Of a DNA stretch of 64,000 nucleotides, positions 52,299 through 62,128 are shown piece by piece. The first letter of the stretch is position 1, and every line of letters begins with the position of its first letter. The translations under genes were made by a program, and so were the position numbers. The notes beneath the pieces were generated by a model. It had not been told where the DNA came from, ran no database searches, and was given only the letters and a program-made list of their open reading frames with translations. The DNA lies in assembly GCF_002869745.1 (NCBI RefSeq), contig NZ_PNOS01000004.1, positions 62,001 through 126,000 on the forward strand. Direction: 5' to 3'. The DNA comes from Oceaniglobus roseus. Lineage in GTDB: Bacteria > Pseudomonadota > Alphaproteobacteria > Rhodobacterales > Rhodobacteraceae.

Positions 52299-53483
52299 AT
52301 GTCCGACACGCCCAAGACCCTCGTCCGCCGCACCCCCTGGCCCGCCAGCTCCAGCCGCGCCGTCGTGACCCCGCTGCAACCCTCGGTGGTCTATGCCTCG
52401 GCCTCGCCGGATGCGCTGGACGACCAGTACGAGGGGCGCGCGAAGGGCTATACCTACGCGCGCGAGGGGCATCCCAACGCCGACGTGCTGGCGACGAAGA
52501 TCGACGCGCTGGAAGGGGCCAAGGGCGGCTTCATCCTCGGCTCCGGCATGGCGGCGGTCACCGCGGCGATGCTGGGAGTGCTGAAGGCGGGGGATCATGT
52601 CGTGGGCGGCGACCAGCTCTACGGTCGCTCGATGCGGATGATGGGCACCGAACTGCCCCGCTTCGGGGTCGAGACGACGCTGGCCGATCCCACCGACGCC
52701 GCCGCGATCGAGGCGGCGATCCGCCCCGAGACGAGGATGATCCTGATCGAGGTCGTCAGCAACCCGACCCTGCGCGTCGCCGATCTGGACGGGATCGCGA
52801 AGATCGCCAACGCCCGCGGCATCCTGCTGGCCGTCGACAACACCTTCACCACGCCCCGCGGCGTGCGCCCGTTCGAGCATGGGGCCGACATCGTCATCCA
52901 CTCGGTGACGAAGCTGCTGGCCGGCCATTCCGACGTGACCCTCGGCTATGTCGCCGCGAAGGATCCCGCGGTGCGCGAGCAGATGCTGGGCACCTCCGTC
53001 ACCCTCGGCCTCACCCCCAGCCCCTTCGACTGCTGGCTGGCCGAGCGCGGTCTCTACTCCTTCGAACTCCGCTACGACCGGGCCGAGCAGAACGCGGCGG
53101 CCCTCGCCGACCACATCGCCGGGCTGCCGGGGGTCAAGCGCGTTCTCTATCCTCTGAGGAACGACCATCCCGACCACAACCGCGCGGTGTCGCTGCTGAA
53201 CGGGCGGGGCGGGGCCATGGTGACGTTCGAGATCGAGGGCGGCCGGGCGCAGACCAACGCGCTGGTGCAGGCGGCGCAGAACATCGCCTTCGCCCCGACC
53301 CTCGGCGACATCGGCACGACGCTGAGCCATCCCGCCACCTCGTCCCACCGCGCGCTGACGCCCGAGCGGCGCGCGGCCCTCGGGCTGGGCGAAGGGGTCT
53401 TCCGTGTCTCGGTGGGGGTCGAGCCGGTGGAGCTGCTGGCGCAGGAGTTCGAGGCGGCCATCGCCGCCTCGCAACGCGCCTGA
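52299..53483 (+). CDS. metC: cystathionine beta-lyase (PLP trans-sulfuration enzyme)
   Basis: A 394-residue Cys/Met metabolism PLP enzyme. Seen: GYTYAREGHPNADVLATKID, GFILGSGMAAVTAAMLGVLK, LLAVDNTFTTPRGVRPFEHG and the PLP lysine in HSVTKLLAGHSDV, with FRVSVGVEPVELL at the end. Cystathionine beta-lyase (making homocysteine for methionine) is most likely; gamma-lyase or gamma-synthase activities are possible because the subgroups are hard to separate. The start at 52299 was chosen over longer in-frame versions that run into the carbonic anhydrase gene. Confidence 0.88.
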   Translation: MSDTPKTLVRRTPWPASSSRAVVTPLQPSVVYASASPDALDDQYEGRAKGYTYAREGHPNADVLATKIDALEGAKGGFILGSGMAAVTAAMLGVLKAGDHVVGGDQLYGRSMRMMGTELPRFGVETTLADPTDAAAIEAAIRPETRMILIEVVSNPTLRVADLDGIAKIANARGILLAVDNTFTTPRGVRPFEHGADIVIHSVTKLLAGHSDVTLGYVAAKDPAVREQMLGTSVTLGLTPSPFDCWLAERGLYSFELRYDRAEQNAAALADHIAGLPGVKRVLYPLRNDHPDHNRAVSLLNGRGGAMVTFEIEGGRAQTNALVQAAQNIAFAPTLGDIGTTLSHPATSSHRALTPERRAALGLGEGVFRVSVGVEPVELLAQEFEAAIAASQRA

Positions 53484-53490
53484 GCGCGCC

Positions 53491-53841
53491 TCAGTGCTGC
53501 GTCACCTGACGCAGCTCGTCGGCGGACAGCAGATCGAAGTCGAGATCGGGATAGCTGCGCCGGGCTTCCGCCAGGAGGATGCCCGGCTTCGGCAGATCCT
53601 GCGCCATGACGCGGAAACGGCCGCGGAAGCCGCGGTAGGACAGGATGGCGGCGACGTCGAAGCAGTCGTAGGCCCCCATCATCGCGGGCGCGACGACGAT
53701 CCCGTTCCGGCCCACCCCCGAAATCGCGGCATCCACGTCCACCACCGGCACGACGTCCATCGGCACCGTGCTTCCGGTGTAGCTGCGGCAGAGGTCCAGC
53801 ACGTCCCTGTCTCCGACAAGCAGCACGGGCTCGTCCAGCAT
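53491..53841 (-). CDS. small protein of unknown function, receiver-like
   Basis: A 116-residue protein. The pattern EPVLLVGDRDVLDLCRSYTG, VVPVVDVDAAISGVGRNGIV and the later AILSYRGFRGRFRVMAQDLP resembles the beta/alpha alternation of a receiver domain, but no clear phosphoacceptor motif is present. The start was chosen at 53841 because a perfect AGGAGGT ribosome site lies seven bases upstream on the minus strand; an earlier in-frame ATG at 53898 has none. It is divergent from phoR, convergent with the metC-like gene. Possible regulatory role, not shown. Confidence 0.7.
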   Translation of the reverse strand: MLDEPVLLVGDRDVLDLCRSYTGSTVPMDVVPVVDVDAAISGVGRNGIVVAPAMMGAYDCFDVAAILSYRGFRGRFRVMAQDLPKPGILLAEARRSYPDLDFDLLSADELRQVTQH

Positions 53842-53926
53842 CGCGCAACCTCCTACGGCCTCGAAGCCGATCGTGTTGTATGATTTGGCGTACGGCATGG
53901 GCACTCGTTCATTTGGTGAATGGCAC

Positions 53927-53941
53927 CGGTCAGACTGACCG
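53927..53941. promoter_or_regulatory. palindrome CGGTCAG-A-CTGACCG
   Basis: A perfect 15-base inverted repeat midway between the divergent small protein gene and phoR. It has the form of an operator. No regulator can be named. Confidence 0.4.
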
Positions 53942-54021
53942 CACGGGATACGCAACGACACTTTACCAGAACGCCCAAGGAAATCGAACGCAACTTGGCG
54001 TTTCCAGTGCTGCCCGGCAAA

Positions 54022-54065
54022 TGTGGCGGGAATATGCTCAACCTGCGACTTATTGTGGCGGGAAT
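54022..54065 (+). repeat. 12-base direct repeat upstream of phoR
   Basis: TGTGGCGGGAAT occurs at 54022-54033 and again at 54054-54065. The two copies start 32 bases apart, about three helical turns. They lie 43 to 86 bases before the phoR start and may be sites for a repeat-binding regulator, although the second copy also lies within a small ORF. Confidence 0.45.
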
Positions 54066-54111
54066 CCTCTTTTCCATCATGCCATTGCGTGGAAGAACGT
54101 ACTCCTTATGA
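54034..54111 (+). CDS. possible 25-residue hydrophobic leader peptide
   Basis: ATG at 54034 opens a short frame whose product MLNLRLIVAGILFSIMPLRG ends RTYSL. Its stop overlaps the phoR ATG (ATGA at 54108-54111). The peptide has one hydrophobic stretch long enough to enter a membrane. Codon use (CGA, CTT, TTA, AGA) is unlike the rest of the window, so it may be a chance ORF, a rare-codon leader controlling phoR, or remains of a lost membrane anchor. Confidence 0.25.
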   Translation: MLNLRLIVAGILFSIMPLRGRTYSL

Positions 54112-55148
54112 ACGCTGCCGACCTCCAGGACGTGCTCGATGCATTGAAACCGCCCGCATTCTTCGTCGGGCCGGGCGACCGAATCGCCGTGAGCAACGCC
54201 AGCGCACGGGCGCTGTTCGGTGCGGCGCTCGCGGGGCAGAATCATGTTGCCGTGCTGCGCCAGCCGCAGCTTCTCGACGCGATCGAGACCGTGGCGCGGG
54301 GGGCCGAGGCCGCCCGCGCGCCCTTCACCGCCCGCGATGGCGACCGCGAGACGATATGGCTCGCCAGTGCGGCGCCCCTCCGGTTGAACGGCCAGCGGGG
54401 CGTGCTGGTCAGCCTCGAGGACACGACGGCGCTGCAGGAGGCCGGGCAGATCCGGCGGGATTTCGTCGCCAACGTCAGCCACGAGCTGCGCACGCCCCTG
54501 ACCGCGCTGATCGGCTTCATCGAGACGCTGCGCGGCGCGGCCAAGGACGATCCGGTGGCGCGCGACCGCTTCCTCGGCATCATGACTCGAGAAGCGACTC
54601 GGATGAACCGGCTGGTACAGGACCTGCTGTCGCTCAGCCGCGTCGAAAGCGAGGAGCGTCTGCGTCCCACCGGCACGCTCGACCTCGGGGCGCTCCTGCG
54701 CTCGGTCCAGTCCTCGCTCGCGCCCCTGCTGCGGGAAAGCGGCGTGGAGCTGACCATCGAGGGCTGCGAGGCGCTGCCCGTGGTGCCCGGCGACGGCGAC
54801 CAGCTGCGCCAGGTCTTCACCAACCTGATCGAGAACGCGGTGAAATACGGCGGGCGCGGCAAGACGATCCGGGTCCGCGGGATCGTGCACGAGCGCGAAC
54901 CGTCGATGCGCGGCGCGGCGGTGCAGATCGACGTCGCGGACCAGGGCGAGGGGATCGACCCGATCCATATCCCGCGGCTCACCGAACGCTTCTACCGCGT
55001 CGATTCCCACCGCTCGCGCGAGATGGGGGGGACGGGGCTTGGGCTGGCCATCGTCAAGCACATCGTCAACCGCCACCGCGGCCGGCTGCGCATCTCCAGC
55101 CGCCCGGGCGAGGGCAGCACCTTCAGCGTTCTGCTGCCGCAGGGCTGA
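54108..55148 (+). CDS. phoR: phosphate regulon sensor kinase PhoR, no membrane segment
   Basis: A 346-residue histidine kinase. Domains: PAS-like (MNAADLQDVLDALKPPAFFV, then VGPGDRIAVSNASARALFG), phosphoacceptor helix with His125 in FVANVSHELRTPLTALIGFI, then ATPase motifs VFTNLIENAVKYGG, VADQGEGIDPIHIPRLTERF and GTGLGLAIVKHIVNRH. E. coli PhoR has N-terminal membrane helices; this one begins directly with the PAS region. It therefore must sense phosphate through PstB/PhoU contact or be recruited otherwise. A weak ribosome site precedes the ATG. First gene of the pho operon, followed by pstS. Confidence 0.9.
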   Translation: MNAADLQDVLDALKPPAFFVGPGDRIAVSNASARALFGAALAGQNHVAVLRQPQLLDAIETVARGAEAARAPFTARDGDRETIWLASAAPLRLNGQRGVLVSLEDTTALQEAGQIRRDFVANVSHELRTPLTALIGFIETLRGAAKDDPVARDRFLGIMTREATRMNRLVQDLLSLSRVESEERLRPTGTLDLGALLRSVQSSLAPLLRESGVELTIEGCEALPVVPGDGDQLRQVFTNLIENAVKYGGRGKTIRVRGIVHEREPSMRGAAVQIDVADQGEGIDPIHIPRLTERFYRVDSHRSREMGGTGLGLAIVKHIVNRHRGRLRISSRPGEGSTFSVLLPQG

Positions 55149-55190
55149 TCCCGCCCGGGGTTTCCGCGAAAGACGCCACGGCATCTCCGG

Positions 55191-55223
55191 TTGTCATTAA
55201 ACTGTTACACAGCTGTCACAAAA
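55191..55223 (+). promoter_or_regulatory. Pho box (three PhoB half-sites) upstream of pstS
   Basis: Three seven-base units spaced by four bases: TTGTCAT-TAAA-CTGTTAC-ACAG-CTGTCAC-AAAA. The 11-base period and the CTGTCA-like units match the known PhoB recognition pattern. It lies 75 bases before the pstS start and 42 bases after the phoR stop. Confidence 0.85.
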
Positions 55224-55297
55224 GCTCAGCATCCGGGCCCTAGGCCGACGCACGAGGGCGCACCTGGCGTCCCGAAACTGAATCTCAGGAGCTTTCC

Positions 55298-56320
55298 ATG
55301 TCCTTTGCGAAACTGACCGTTTCCGCGGTTGCCATCGCGGCCGTCTCCGCGACCGCCGCCGCCGCGCGCGACCAGATCCAGATCGCCGGTTCCTCCACCG
55401 TGCTGCCCTATGCCACCATCGTCGCCGAAGCCTTCGGCGAGAACTTCGACTATCCGACCCCGGTCGTCGAGGGCGGCGGTTCGGGCGCGGGCCGCAAGAA
55501 GCTCTGCGAGGGCGTGGGCGAGAACACCATCGACATCGCCAACTCGTCGAGCCGGATCAAGCAGTCGGACATCGACACCTGCAAGGCCAACGGCGTCAAC
55601 GACATCATGGAAGTCCGCATCGGCTATGACGGCATCGTCTTCGCCTCGGACATCGACGGCAACGAATTCGCCTTCACCCCGGCCGACTGGTTCAACGCGC
55701 TGTCCGCCGAAGTCCTGAAGGACGGCGAGCTGGTGGCGAACCCGAACACCAACTGGAACCAGGTCAACGCCGACCTGCCCGACCAGGAGATCCTGGCCTT
55801 CATCCCCGGCACCAAGCACGGCACCCGTGAAGTGTTCGACGAGAAGGTGATCGAGGCGGGCTGCGAAGCCTCCGGCGCCGCCGAGGCCTTCAAGGCCGCG
55901 GGCAAGGAAGACGGCTGCACCACCCTGCGCACCGACGGAGTGTCGGTCGACATCGACGGCGACTACACCGAAACGCTGGCCCGTCTCGACGCCAACAAGA
56001 ACGCCATCGGCGTGTTCGGCCTGTCGTTCTACGAGAACAACACCGACAAGCTGCGCGTCGCCACCATGGACGGCATCACCCCCTCGACCGAGTCGATCGC
56101 CAGCGGCGAATACCCGGTCTCGCGTCCGCTGTTCTTCTACGTCAAGAACGCGCACCTCGGCGTGATCCCGGGCCTGCAGGAATACATCGAGTTCTTCGTC
56201 TCGGACGAGATCGCCGGCAAGAACGGCCCGCTCGCCGAGTACGGCCTCGTCTCCGACCCGGAACTGGCCAAGACCCAGGAAATGGTGAAGAACCAGACCC
56301 CGATGGGTACGCTGAACTGA
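55298..56320 (+). CDS. pstS: periplasmic phosphate-binding protein PstS
   Basis: A 340-residue binding protein for phosphate. Seen: a signal peptide (MSFAKLTVSAVAIAAVSATA, cleaved before RDQIQIAGS) and phosphate-site motifs AGSSTVLPYATIVAEAF and GGGSGAGRKKLCEGVGENTI. The C-terminal half (VSRPLFFYVKNAHLGV) is typical. It is strongly regulated by the Pho box at 55191, and is followed by the hairpin at 56332 that could favour its expression over the permease genes. Confidence 0.96.
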   Translation: MSFAKLTVSAVAIAAVSATAAAARDQIQIAGSSTVLPYATIVAEAFGENFDYPTPVVEGGGSGAGRKKLCEGVGENTIDIANSSSRIKQSDIDTCKANGVNDIMEVRIGYDGIVFASDIDGNEFAFTPADWFNALSAEVLKDGELVANPNTNWNQVNADLPDQEILAFIPGTKHGTREVFDEKVIEAGCEASGAAEAFKAAGKEDGCTTLRTDGVSVDIDGDYTETLARLDANKNAIGVFGLSFYENNTDKLRVATMDGITPSTESIASGEYPVSRPLFFYVKNAHLGVIPGLQEYIEFFVSDEIAGKNGPLAEYGLVSDPELAKTQEMVKNQTPMGTLN

Positions 56321-56331
56321 TCCAGACCTTC

Positions 56332-56361
56332 GCGGGCGGCGCCTGAGCAGGTGCCGCCCGC
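56332..56361 (+). terminator. hairpin between pstS and pstC
   Basis: GCGGGCGGC-GCCTGAGCAGGT-GCCGCCCGC has a perfect nine-base-pair outer stem, with a second possible CCT/AGG stem in the loop, followed by ATCTTCC. It sits 12 bases after the pstS stop and 25 bases before pstC. It is suited to partial termination or mRNA protection, so PstS can exceed the permease. Confidence 0.6.
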
Positions 56362-56385
56362 ATCTTCCGTGCGCAGGAGCCCTCC

Positions 56386-57846
56386 ATGAACGTCGGCCTC
56401 ATCATCCTTGTCGTCGTGCTGATCGCCGCGGTCGGCTACGTCCTCGGGCGGCGGCGCGCGGTCGCCTCCTCGGAGGGCGACGTGCGGCGGCTCCATTCGC
56501 TGCCCGGATACTACGGCCAGACGGTGTTCCTCTTCGCCGCCGTCCCCGCCTTCCTCGTGATGATCCTCTGGCTGCTGCTCCAGCCGCTCTACATCGACGC
56601 CACCGTGACCGGCATGGTCGACCCCGACCAGAGCGCCGACTACAGCACGCGCGAGCTGATCATGTCGGACGTGCGCCGCATCGCCACCGGGCTCGACATC
56701 GCCGTGGACCTCGGCCAGGTCAGCGAAGCCGACATCGGCTCCATGCAGGCGGGCGAGACCGACATCCGCCAGCGCCTGGCCGACGTGGGCGTCGCGCTCG
56801 GCTCCAGCGTCGACCAGACCGTGTTCGAGGCGGCCAAGTCCTACCGCAACCTGTCCCATACCCTGAGCATCGCCATGGCCGTGGTGGTGATCGCGCTGGC
56901 CCTAGGCGGCGCCGCCTTCGCCTATGGCCGGATCAACAGCGCCTTCCGCGCGCGCAACGTCTCGGAACGGGCGATCCTCGCGCTTCTCATGCTCTGCTCG
57001 CTGGTGGCGATCCTGACCACCGTCGGCATCGTGCTGTCGCTGACCTTCGAGACGATCCATTTCTTCCGCCTCTACCCGGCCTCCGACTTCTTCCTCAGCC
57101 TCACCTGGAACCCGCAGTTCCGCGGCGGCTCGGACCTCGGGATCGTCCCGCTGCTCTGGGGCACGCTCTATGTCTCCTTCGTCGCGCTGGTCTTCGCGGT
57201 GCCGGTGGGCCTTCTGGCCGCCGTGTACCTCTCGGAATACGCCAGTCCCCGGGTCCGCGCGTTCGCCAAGCCCGCGATCGAGATCCTCGCGGGGATTCCC
57301 ACCATCGTCTACGGCCTGTTCGCGCTGATCGTGGTCGGCCCGCTGCTGCGCGACTACTTCGCGGCGCCGCTCGGGATCGGCAGCTCGTCCTCGTCGGTGA
57401 TGACCGCGGGCCTCGTCATGGGGATCATGCTGATCCCGTTCGTGTCGTCCCTCAGCGACGACGTGATCAACGCCGTGCCCCAGGCGATGCGCGACGGCTC
57501 CTACGGCCTTGGCGCCACGCAGTCGGAAACCGTGCGCCAGGTGATCCTGCCGGCCGCACTGCCCGGCATCGTCGGCGCCGTGCTTCTGGCCGCCAGCCGC
57601 GCCATCGGCGAGACGATGATCGTCGTGCTCGGGGCAGGGGCGGCGGCCAAGCTCAGCCTGAACCCCTTCGAGGCGATGACGACGATCACCGTCAAGATCG
57701 TCAGCCAGCTGACCGGCGACACCGAGTTCGCCTCGCCCGAGACGCTGGTCGCCTTCGCCCTTGGCCTGTCGCTCTTCGTCGTCACGCTGGGGCTGAACAT
57801 CCTCGCGCTCTACATCGTGCGCAAGTACCGGGAGCAGTACGAATGA
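56386..57846 (+). CDS. pstC: phosphate ABC transporter permease PstC
   Basis: A 486-residue inner-membrane permease. Seen: an N-terminal helix ([20 protein letters not shown]), a second helix, an extended N-terminal region of over 150 residues unlike E. coli PstC (319 residues), and the conserved core [20 protein letters not shown] and [20 protein letters not shown], the coupling loop to PstB. Its stop overlaps the pstA start by ATGA. Confidence 0.93.
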   Translation: MNVGLIILVVVLIAAVGYVLGRRRAVASSEGDVRRLHSLPGYYGQTVFLFAAVPAFLVMILWLLLQPLYIDATVTGMVDPDQSADYSTRELIMSDVRRIATGLDIAVDLGQVSEADIGSMQAGETDIRQRLADVGVALGSSVDQTVFEAAKSYRNLSHTLSIAMAVVVIALALGGAAFAYGRINSAFRARNVSERAILALLMLCSLVAILTTVGIVLSLTFETIHFFRLYPASDFFLSLTWNPQFRGGSDLGIVPLLWGTLYVSFVALVFAVPVGLLAAVYLSEYASPRVRAFAKPAIEILAGIPTIVYGLFALIVVGPLLRDYFAAPLGIGSSSSSVMTAGLVMGIMLIPFVSSLSDDVINAVPQAMRDGSYGLGATQSETVRQVILPAALPGIVGAVLLAASRAIGETMIVVLGAGAAAKLSLNPFEAMTTITVKIVSQLTGDTEFASPETLVAFALGLSLFVVTLGLNILALYIVRKYREQYE

Positions 57847-59198
57847 CCGACGCCACCGCCGAAGGCCCCCGTCCGGCCCGCGCCCACCACGGCTCGCTCC
57901 TCGTCAAGGACGCCCGAACCAAGGCCCGGAATGCCGCCGAGACCCGCTTCCGACTCTACGGCGCCATCGCCGTCGGCATCGCCGTCGTCGCGCTGGTGGG
58001 CCTTCTGAGCTCGATCCTCTACAACGGCGCCTCGGCCTTCCGGCAGACCTTCATCACGCTGAACGTCTACCTGGACCCGGACGTGCTCGACAAGAACGGC
58101 AACCGCAATGTCGAGGAGATCTCGAAGGTCTCGACCTTCGGCTATGCCCCGCTGATCGAGGCCGCGTTCGAGACCGCCTTCGAGAACCCCGAGATCGGCA
58201 TCGAGGGCGTCACCGCGTCGGACGCCGAGGACCTGATCTCGAAGGAAGCCGCCGCCCAGCTGCGCCGCTACGTCCTCGCCAACCCCGGGGAGATCGGCCA
58301 GACGGTCGAGTTCGAGTTCCTGGCGAACGGTCGCATCGACGGCTACTACAAGGGCCGCGTCACCATGCAGTCGGCCGAGCGCGACAGCAACGTATCGCCC
58401 GAGCAGCTGCAACTGGCCGACCAGCTGAAGGCGGCGGGGCTGCTGTCGACCCACTTCAACTGGGACTTCCTGACGCTGGCCGACGCGTCGGAGAACCGCC
58501 CGGAGGCGGCGGGCCTCGGCGTCGCGATCATCGGCTCGCTCTACATGATGCTGGTCGTACTGGTGCTGTCGCTGCCCATCGGCGTCGCCACCTCGATCTA
58601 TCTCGAGGAATTCGCGCCGAAGAACTGGTTCACCGACATCATCGAGGTGAACATCGCCAACCTCGCCGCCGTGCCCTCCATCGTCTTCGGCATCCTCGGC
58701 CTTGCCATCTTCATCAACTTCGCGGGCCTGCCGCAGTCGGCGCCCATCGTCGGCGGCCTGGTGCTGACGCTGATGACGCTGCCCACCATCATCATCGCCA
58801 CCCGCGCCTCGCTGAAGGCGGTGCCGCCGTCGATCCGCGACGCGGCCCTCGGGGTCGGGGCGTCGAAGATGCAGTCGGTGTTCCACCACGTCCTGCCGCT
58901 GGCCATGCCCGGCATCCTCACCGGCACGATCATCGGCCTTGCCCAGGCGCTTGGCGAGACCGCGCCGCTGCTCCTGATCGGCATGGTGGCCTTCGTGCGC
59001 GACTTCCCCGCCGCGCCGCCCGAGGGCCTGTTCGATCCGGCGGCCGCGCTGCCGGTGCAGGTCTACAACTGGACCCAGCGGGCCGATCCGGCCTTCACCG
59101 AGCGCGCCTCGGGTGCGATCATCGTGCTGCTGGTGTTCCTGCTGTTCATGAACGCCGTCGCGATCCTGCTGCGCCGCCGCTTCGAACGCCGCTGGTAA
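57843..59198 (+). CDS. pstA: phosphate ABC transporter permease PstA
   Basis: A 451-residue inner-membrane permease. Seen: an N-terminal helix ([20 protein letters not shown]), about 150 residues of hydrophilic, probably periplasmic sequence, then the conserved membrane core with [32 protein letters not shown] and [21 protein letters not shown]. coli PstA has about 296 residues, so this extended type is alphaproteobacterial. It is coupled to pstC by ATGA; pstB follows 11 bases after the stop. Confidence 0.93.
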   Translation: MTDATAEGPRPARAHHGSLLVKDARTKARNAAETRFRLYGAIAVGIAVVALVGLLSSILYNGASAFRQTFITLNVYLDPDVLDKNGNRNVEEISKVSTFGYAPLIEAAFETAFENPEIGIEGVTASDAEDLISKEAAAQLRRYVLANPGEIGQTVEFEFLANGRIDGYYKGRVTMQSAERDSNVSPEQLQLADQLKAAGLLSTHFNWDFLTLADASENRPEAAGLGVAIIGSLYMMLVVLVLSLPIGVATSIYLEEFAPKNWFTDIIEVNIANLAAVPSIVFGILGLAIFINFAGLPQSAPIVGGLVLTLMTLPTIIIATRASLKAVPPSIRDAALGVGASKMQSVFHHVLPLAMPGILTGTIIGLAQALGETAPLLLIGMVAFVRDFPAAPPEGLFDPAAALPVQVYNWTQRADPAFTERASGAIIVLLVFLLFMNAVAILLRRRFERRW

Positions 59199-59209
59199 GG
59201 AATGTCACA

Positions 59210-60007
<798 letters not shown>

Positions 60008-60018
60008 GAGGACAAGAC

Positions 60019-60732
60019 ATGCAGGACCAACACATCGCCTCGGCCTTCGACCGCGACATCGAGGGCGTCACCGCGCTGATCATGAAGATGGGCGGCCTGA
60101 CCGAGGCCGCGATCCTCGACAGCGCGCAATCGCTGGTCGAGCGGGACACCGAGCTGGCCATGAAGGTCAGGAACGGCGACAAGGCGATCGACGACCTCGA
60201 GACCCGCGTGAACGAGGAGGCGGCGCGGATCATCGCCCTGCGCGCGCCCATGGGCAGCGACCTGAGGACGATCCTCTCGGTCATCAAGATCTCGAACAAC
60301 CTCGAACGCTGCGGCGACTACGCCAAGAACCTGGCCAAGCGGACCACGGTGCTGGTCGAGGTGCCGCCGGTCGGATCCTCGTCGGCCAGCATCCGGCGCA
60401 TGGCGCGCGACGTCGAGAAGATGCTGCGCGACGCGCTCGACGCCTACATCCAGCGCGACGCCGAGCTGGCCGAGGACGTGCGCCGCCGCGACGTCGAGAT
60501 CGACCAGATGTACAACGCCCTGTTCCGCGAGTTCCTGACCCACATGATGGAGGATCCGAGGAACATCACCCCCTGCATGCACCTGCATTTCATCGCCAAG
60601 AACATCGAGCGCATGGGCGACCACGTCACCTCGATCGCCGAGCAGGTGATCTACCTCGTGCGCGGCGAGATGCCCGACGAGGCGCGCGAGAAGTTCGACA
60701 GCACCTCCTACGTCTCCAATCCGGTGAAGTGA
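60019..60732 (+). CDS. phoU: phosphate signalling protein PhoU
   Basis: A 237-residue all-helical protein of two three-helix bundles. Seen: acidic metal-binding motifs such as ERDTELAMKVRNGDKAIDDL and ERMGDHVTSIAEQVIYL in the second bundle. It links the Pst transporter to PhoR and keeps the Pho regulon off when phosphate is plentiful. It follows pstB by 11 bases and precedes phoB by 10. Confidence 0.95.
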   Translation: MQDQHIASAFDRDIEGVTALIMKMGGLTEAAILDSAQSLVERDTELAMKVRNGDKAIDDLETRVNEEAARIIALRAPMGSDLRTILSVIKISNNLERCGDYAKNLAKRTTVLVEVPPVGSSSASIRRMARDVEKMLRDALDAYIQRDAELAEDVRRRDVEIDQMYNALFREFLTHMMEDPRNITPCMHLHFIAKNIERMGDHVTSIAEQVIYLVRGEMPDEAREKFDSTSYVSNPVK

Positions 60733-60742
60733 GGGCCCGCGG

Positions 60743-61432
60743 ATGTCAGCCGATCTTCCCCGGGTCCTGGTCGTCGAGGACGAGCCGGCCCAGCGCGAAG
60801 TCCTGTCCTACAACCTCGAAGCCGAAGGCTTCGCCGTCTCCCGCGCCGAGACCGGCGACGAGGCGCTGATCCTCGTAGAGGAGGACGCGCCCGACATCAT
60901 GGTGCTGGACTGGATGCTGCCCGGCGTCTCGGGCATCGAGGTCTGCCGCCGCCTGAAGATGCGCCCCGAGACCCGCGCCATGCCGATCATCATGCTCTCG
61001 GCCCGCTCGGAAGAGGTGGACCGGGTGCGGGGGCTCGAGACCGGGGCCGACGACTATGTCATCAAGCCCTATTCGGTGGTCGAGCTGATGGCCCGCGTCC
61101 GTGCCCAGCTGCGCCGCACCCGGCCCGCCGCGGTCGGCCAGCAGCTCGATTACGACGACATCCACCTCGACGCCGAGACCCATCGCGTGACCCGCGGCGA
61201 CCTGCCGCTGAAGCTGGGGCCGACCGAGTTCCGCTTGCTCTCGACCTTCATGGAGAAGCCGGGCCGGGTCTGGAGCCGGGAGCAGCTTCTGGACCGGGTC
61301 TGGGGCCGCGACATCTATGTCGACACCCGCACCGTCGACGTCCACATCGGCCGGTTGCGCAAGGCGCTCTGCCAGCACGGCGGCAGCGATCCCGTGCGCA
61401 CCGTGCGCGGTGCGGGCTACGCGCTCGGCTGA
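60743..61432 (+). CDS. phoB: phosphate regulon response regulator PhoB
   Basis: A 229-residue OmpR-type regulator. Domains: a receiver with phosphoacceptor Asp56 in IMVLDWMLPGVSG, and a C-terminal winged helix (LPLKLGPTEFRLLSTFMEKP, then VWGRDIYVDTRTVDVHIGRL). It is phosphorylated by PhoR and binds the Pho box upstream of pstS. Last gene of the pho run, with a terminator-like hairpin at 61463. Confidence 0.96.
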   Translation: MSADLPRVLVVEDEPAQREVLSYNLEAEGFAVSRAETGDEALILVEEDAPDIMVLDWMLPGVSGIEVCRRLKMRPETRAMPIIMLSARSEEVDRVRGLETGADDYVIKPYSVVELMARVRAQLRRTRPAAVGQQLDYDDIHLDAETHRVTRGDLPLKLGPTEFRLLSTFMEKPGRVWSREQLLDRVWGRDIYVDTRTVDVHIGRLRKALCQHGGSDPVRTVRGAGYALG

Positions 61433-61462
61433 TCCCGGCGCGCCGTCGCGCGGGCCCGGAAC

Positions 61463-61486
61463 CCCGGCGCACCGCCGGGTGTTTCA
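61463..61486 (+). terminator. terminator of the pho operon
   Basis: CCCGGCG-CAC-CGCCGGG is a seven-base-pair hairpin followed by TGTTTCA, 30 bases after the phoB stop. Confidence 0.6.
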
Positions 61487-61517
61487 TGGGTGTGGCAGGC
61501 GCACGGAGGTGGTCGTC

Positions 61518-61973
61518 ATGACCCAGCTGAACGAAGCCAAGGTCTGCCTCTGCGTCTCGGGGCAGGGGATCGACGGGCACGAGGTCTCGCGCCGCCTGAT
61601 CCTGCCGAAATCCGCTGCAACCGACCCGGCGCGCCCCGGCCCCTGCTGCGGCAAGGCCCGCCTCCTGATCGAGGCCGGCAGCTGGACCCTCGTCGCGCCC
61701 CGCAGCTCTCCCGAGGACATGGACCACCAAGTGCGACAGCTCCTCGATCCGCTGACGACCGACATGGCGGTGTGGGAGGACCTGGCGCGGCGCTACGACG
61801 TGCACCTGATCTGCGCCTTCCAGATGGCCAGCGCGATCGAGAACATGTCCATCTCGGCCGAGACCTTCCGCCTGCTCGGCGCCCGCGGCATCGGCCTCGT
61901 CGCCTCGATCTACACCCGCAGGGCGGCCGACGCGGCCGATGGCGACATCGACCCGGCCACCCTCGACGACTGA
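61518..61973 (+). CDS. DUF4279 domain protein
   Basis: A 151-residue cytoplasmic protein. The pattern CVSGQGIDGHEVSRRLILP, SWTLVAPRSSPEDMDHQVRQ then LLDPLTTDMAVWEDLARRYD, and ETFRLLGARGIGLVASIYTR fits DUF4279, whose function is unknown. A GGAGGTGG ribosome site lies just before the ATG at 61518. It is downstream of the phoB terminator on the same strand, so it may be read separately. An in-frame upstream extension into phoB exists but has no ribosome site. Confidence 0.8.
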   Translation: MTQLNEAKVCLCVSGQGIDGHEVSRRLILPKSAATDPARPGPCCGKARLLIEAGSWTLVAPRSSPEDMDHQVRQLLDPLTTDMAVWEDLARRYDVHLICAFQMASAIENMSISAETFRLLGARGIGLVASIYTRRAADAADGDIDPATLDD

Positions 61974-62128
61974 GCGGACCACCCCGGTTCACCCCCGGCC
62001 GACCGGAAAAAGAGACTTGAGGTTATGCCGGCGCACTGAAGGAGATCGGGCATTTTCGCCCTCTCGTCCACGCTGTCCCGAGGATGGCGGGCAGCAAGAC
62101 CCGGCATCATGCATTGGGAGGATTTGCG

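Noticed and set aside
53496-53515. GCTGCGTCA-CC-TGACGCAGC palindrome at the 3' end of the small unknown gene
   Set aside because: The two-base loop is too small for a stable RNA hairpin and the sequence lies in coding codons; kept only as a note.
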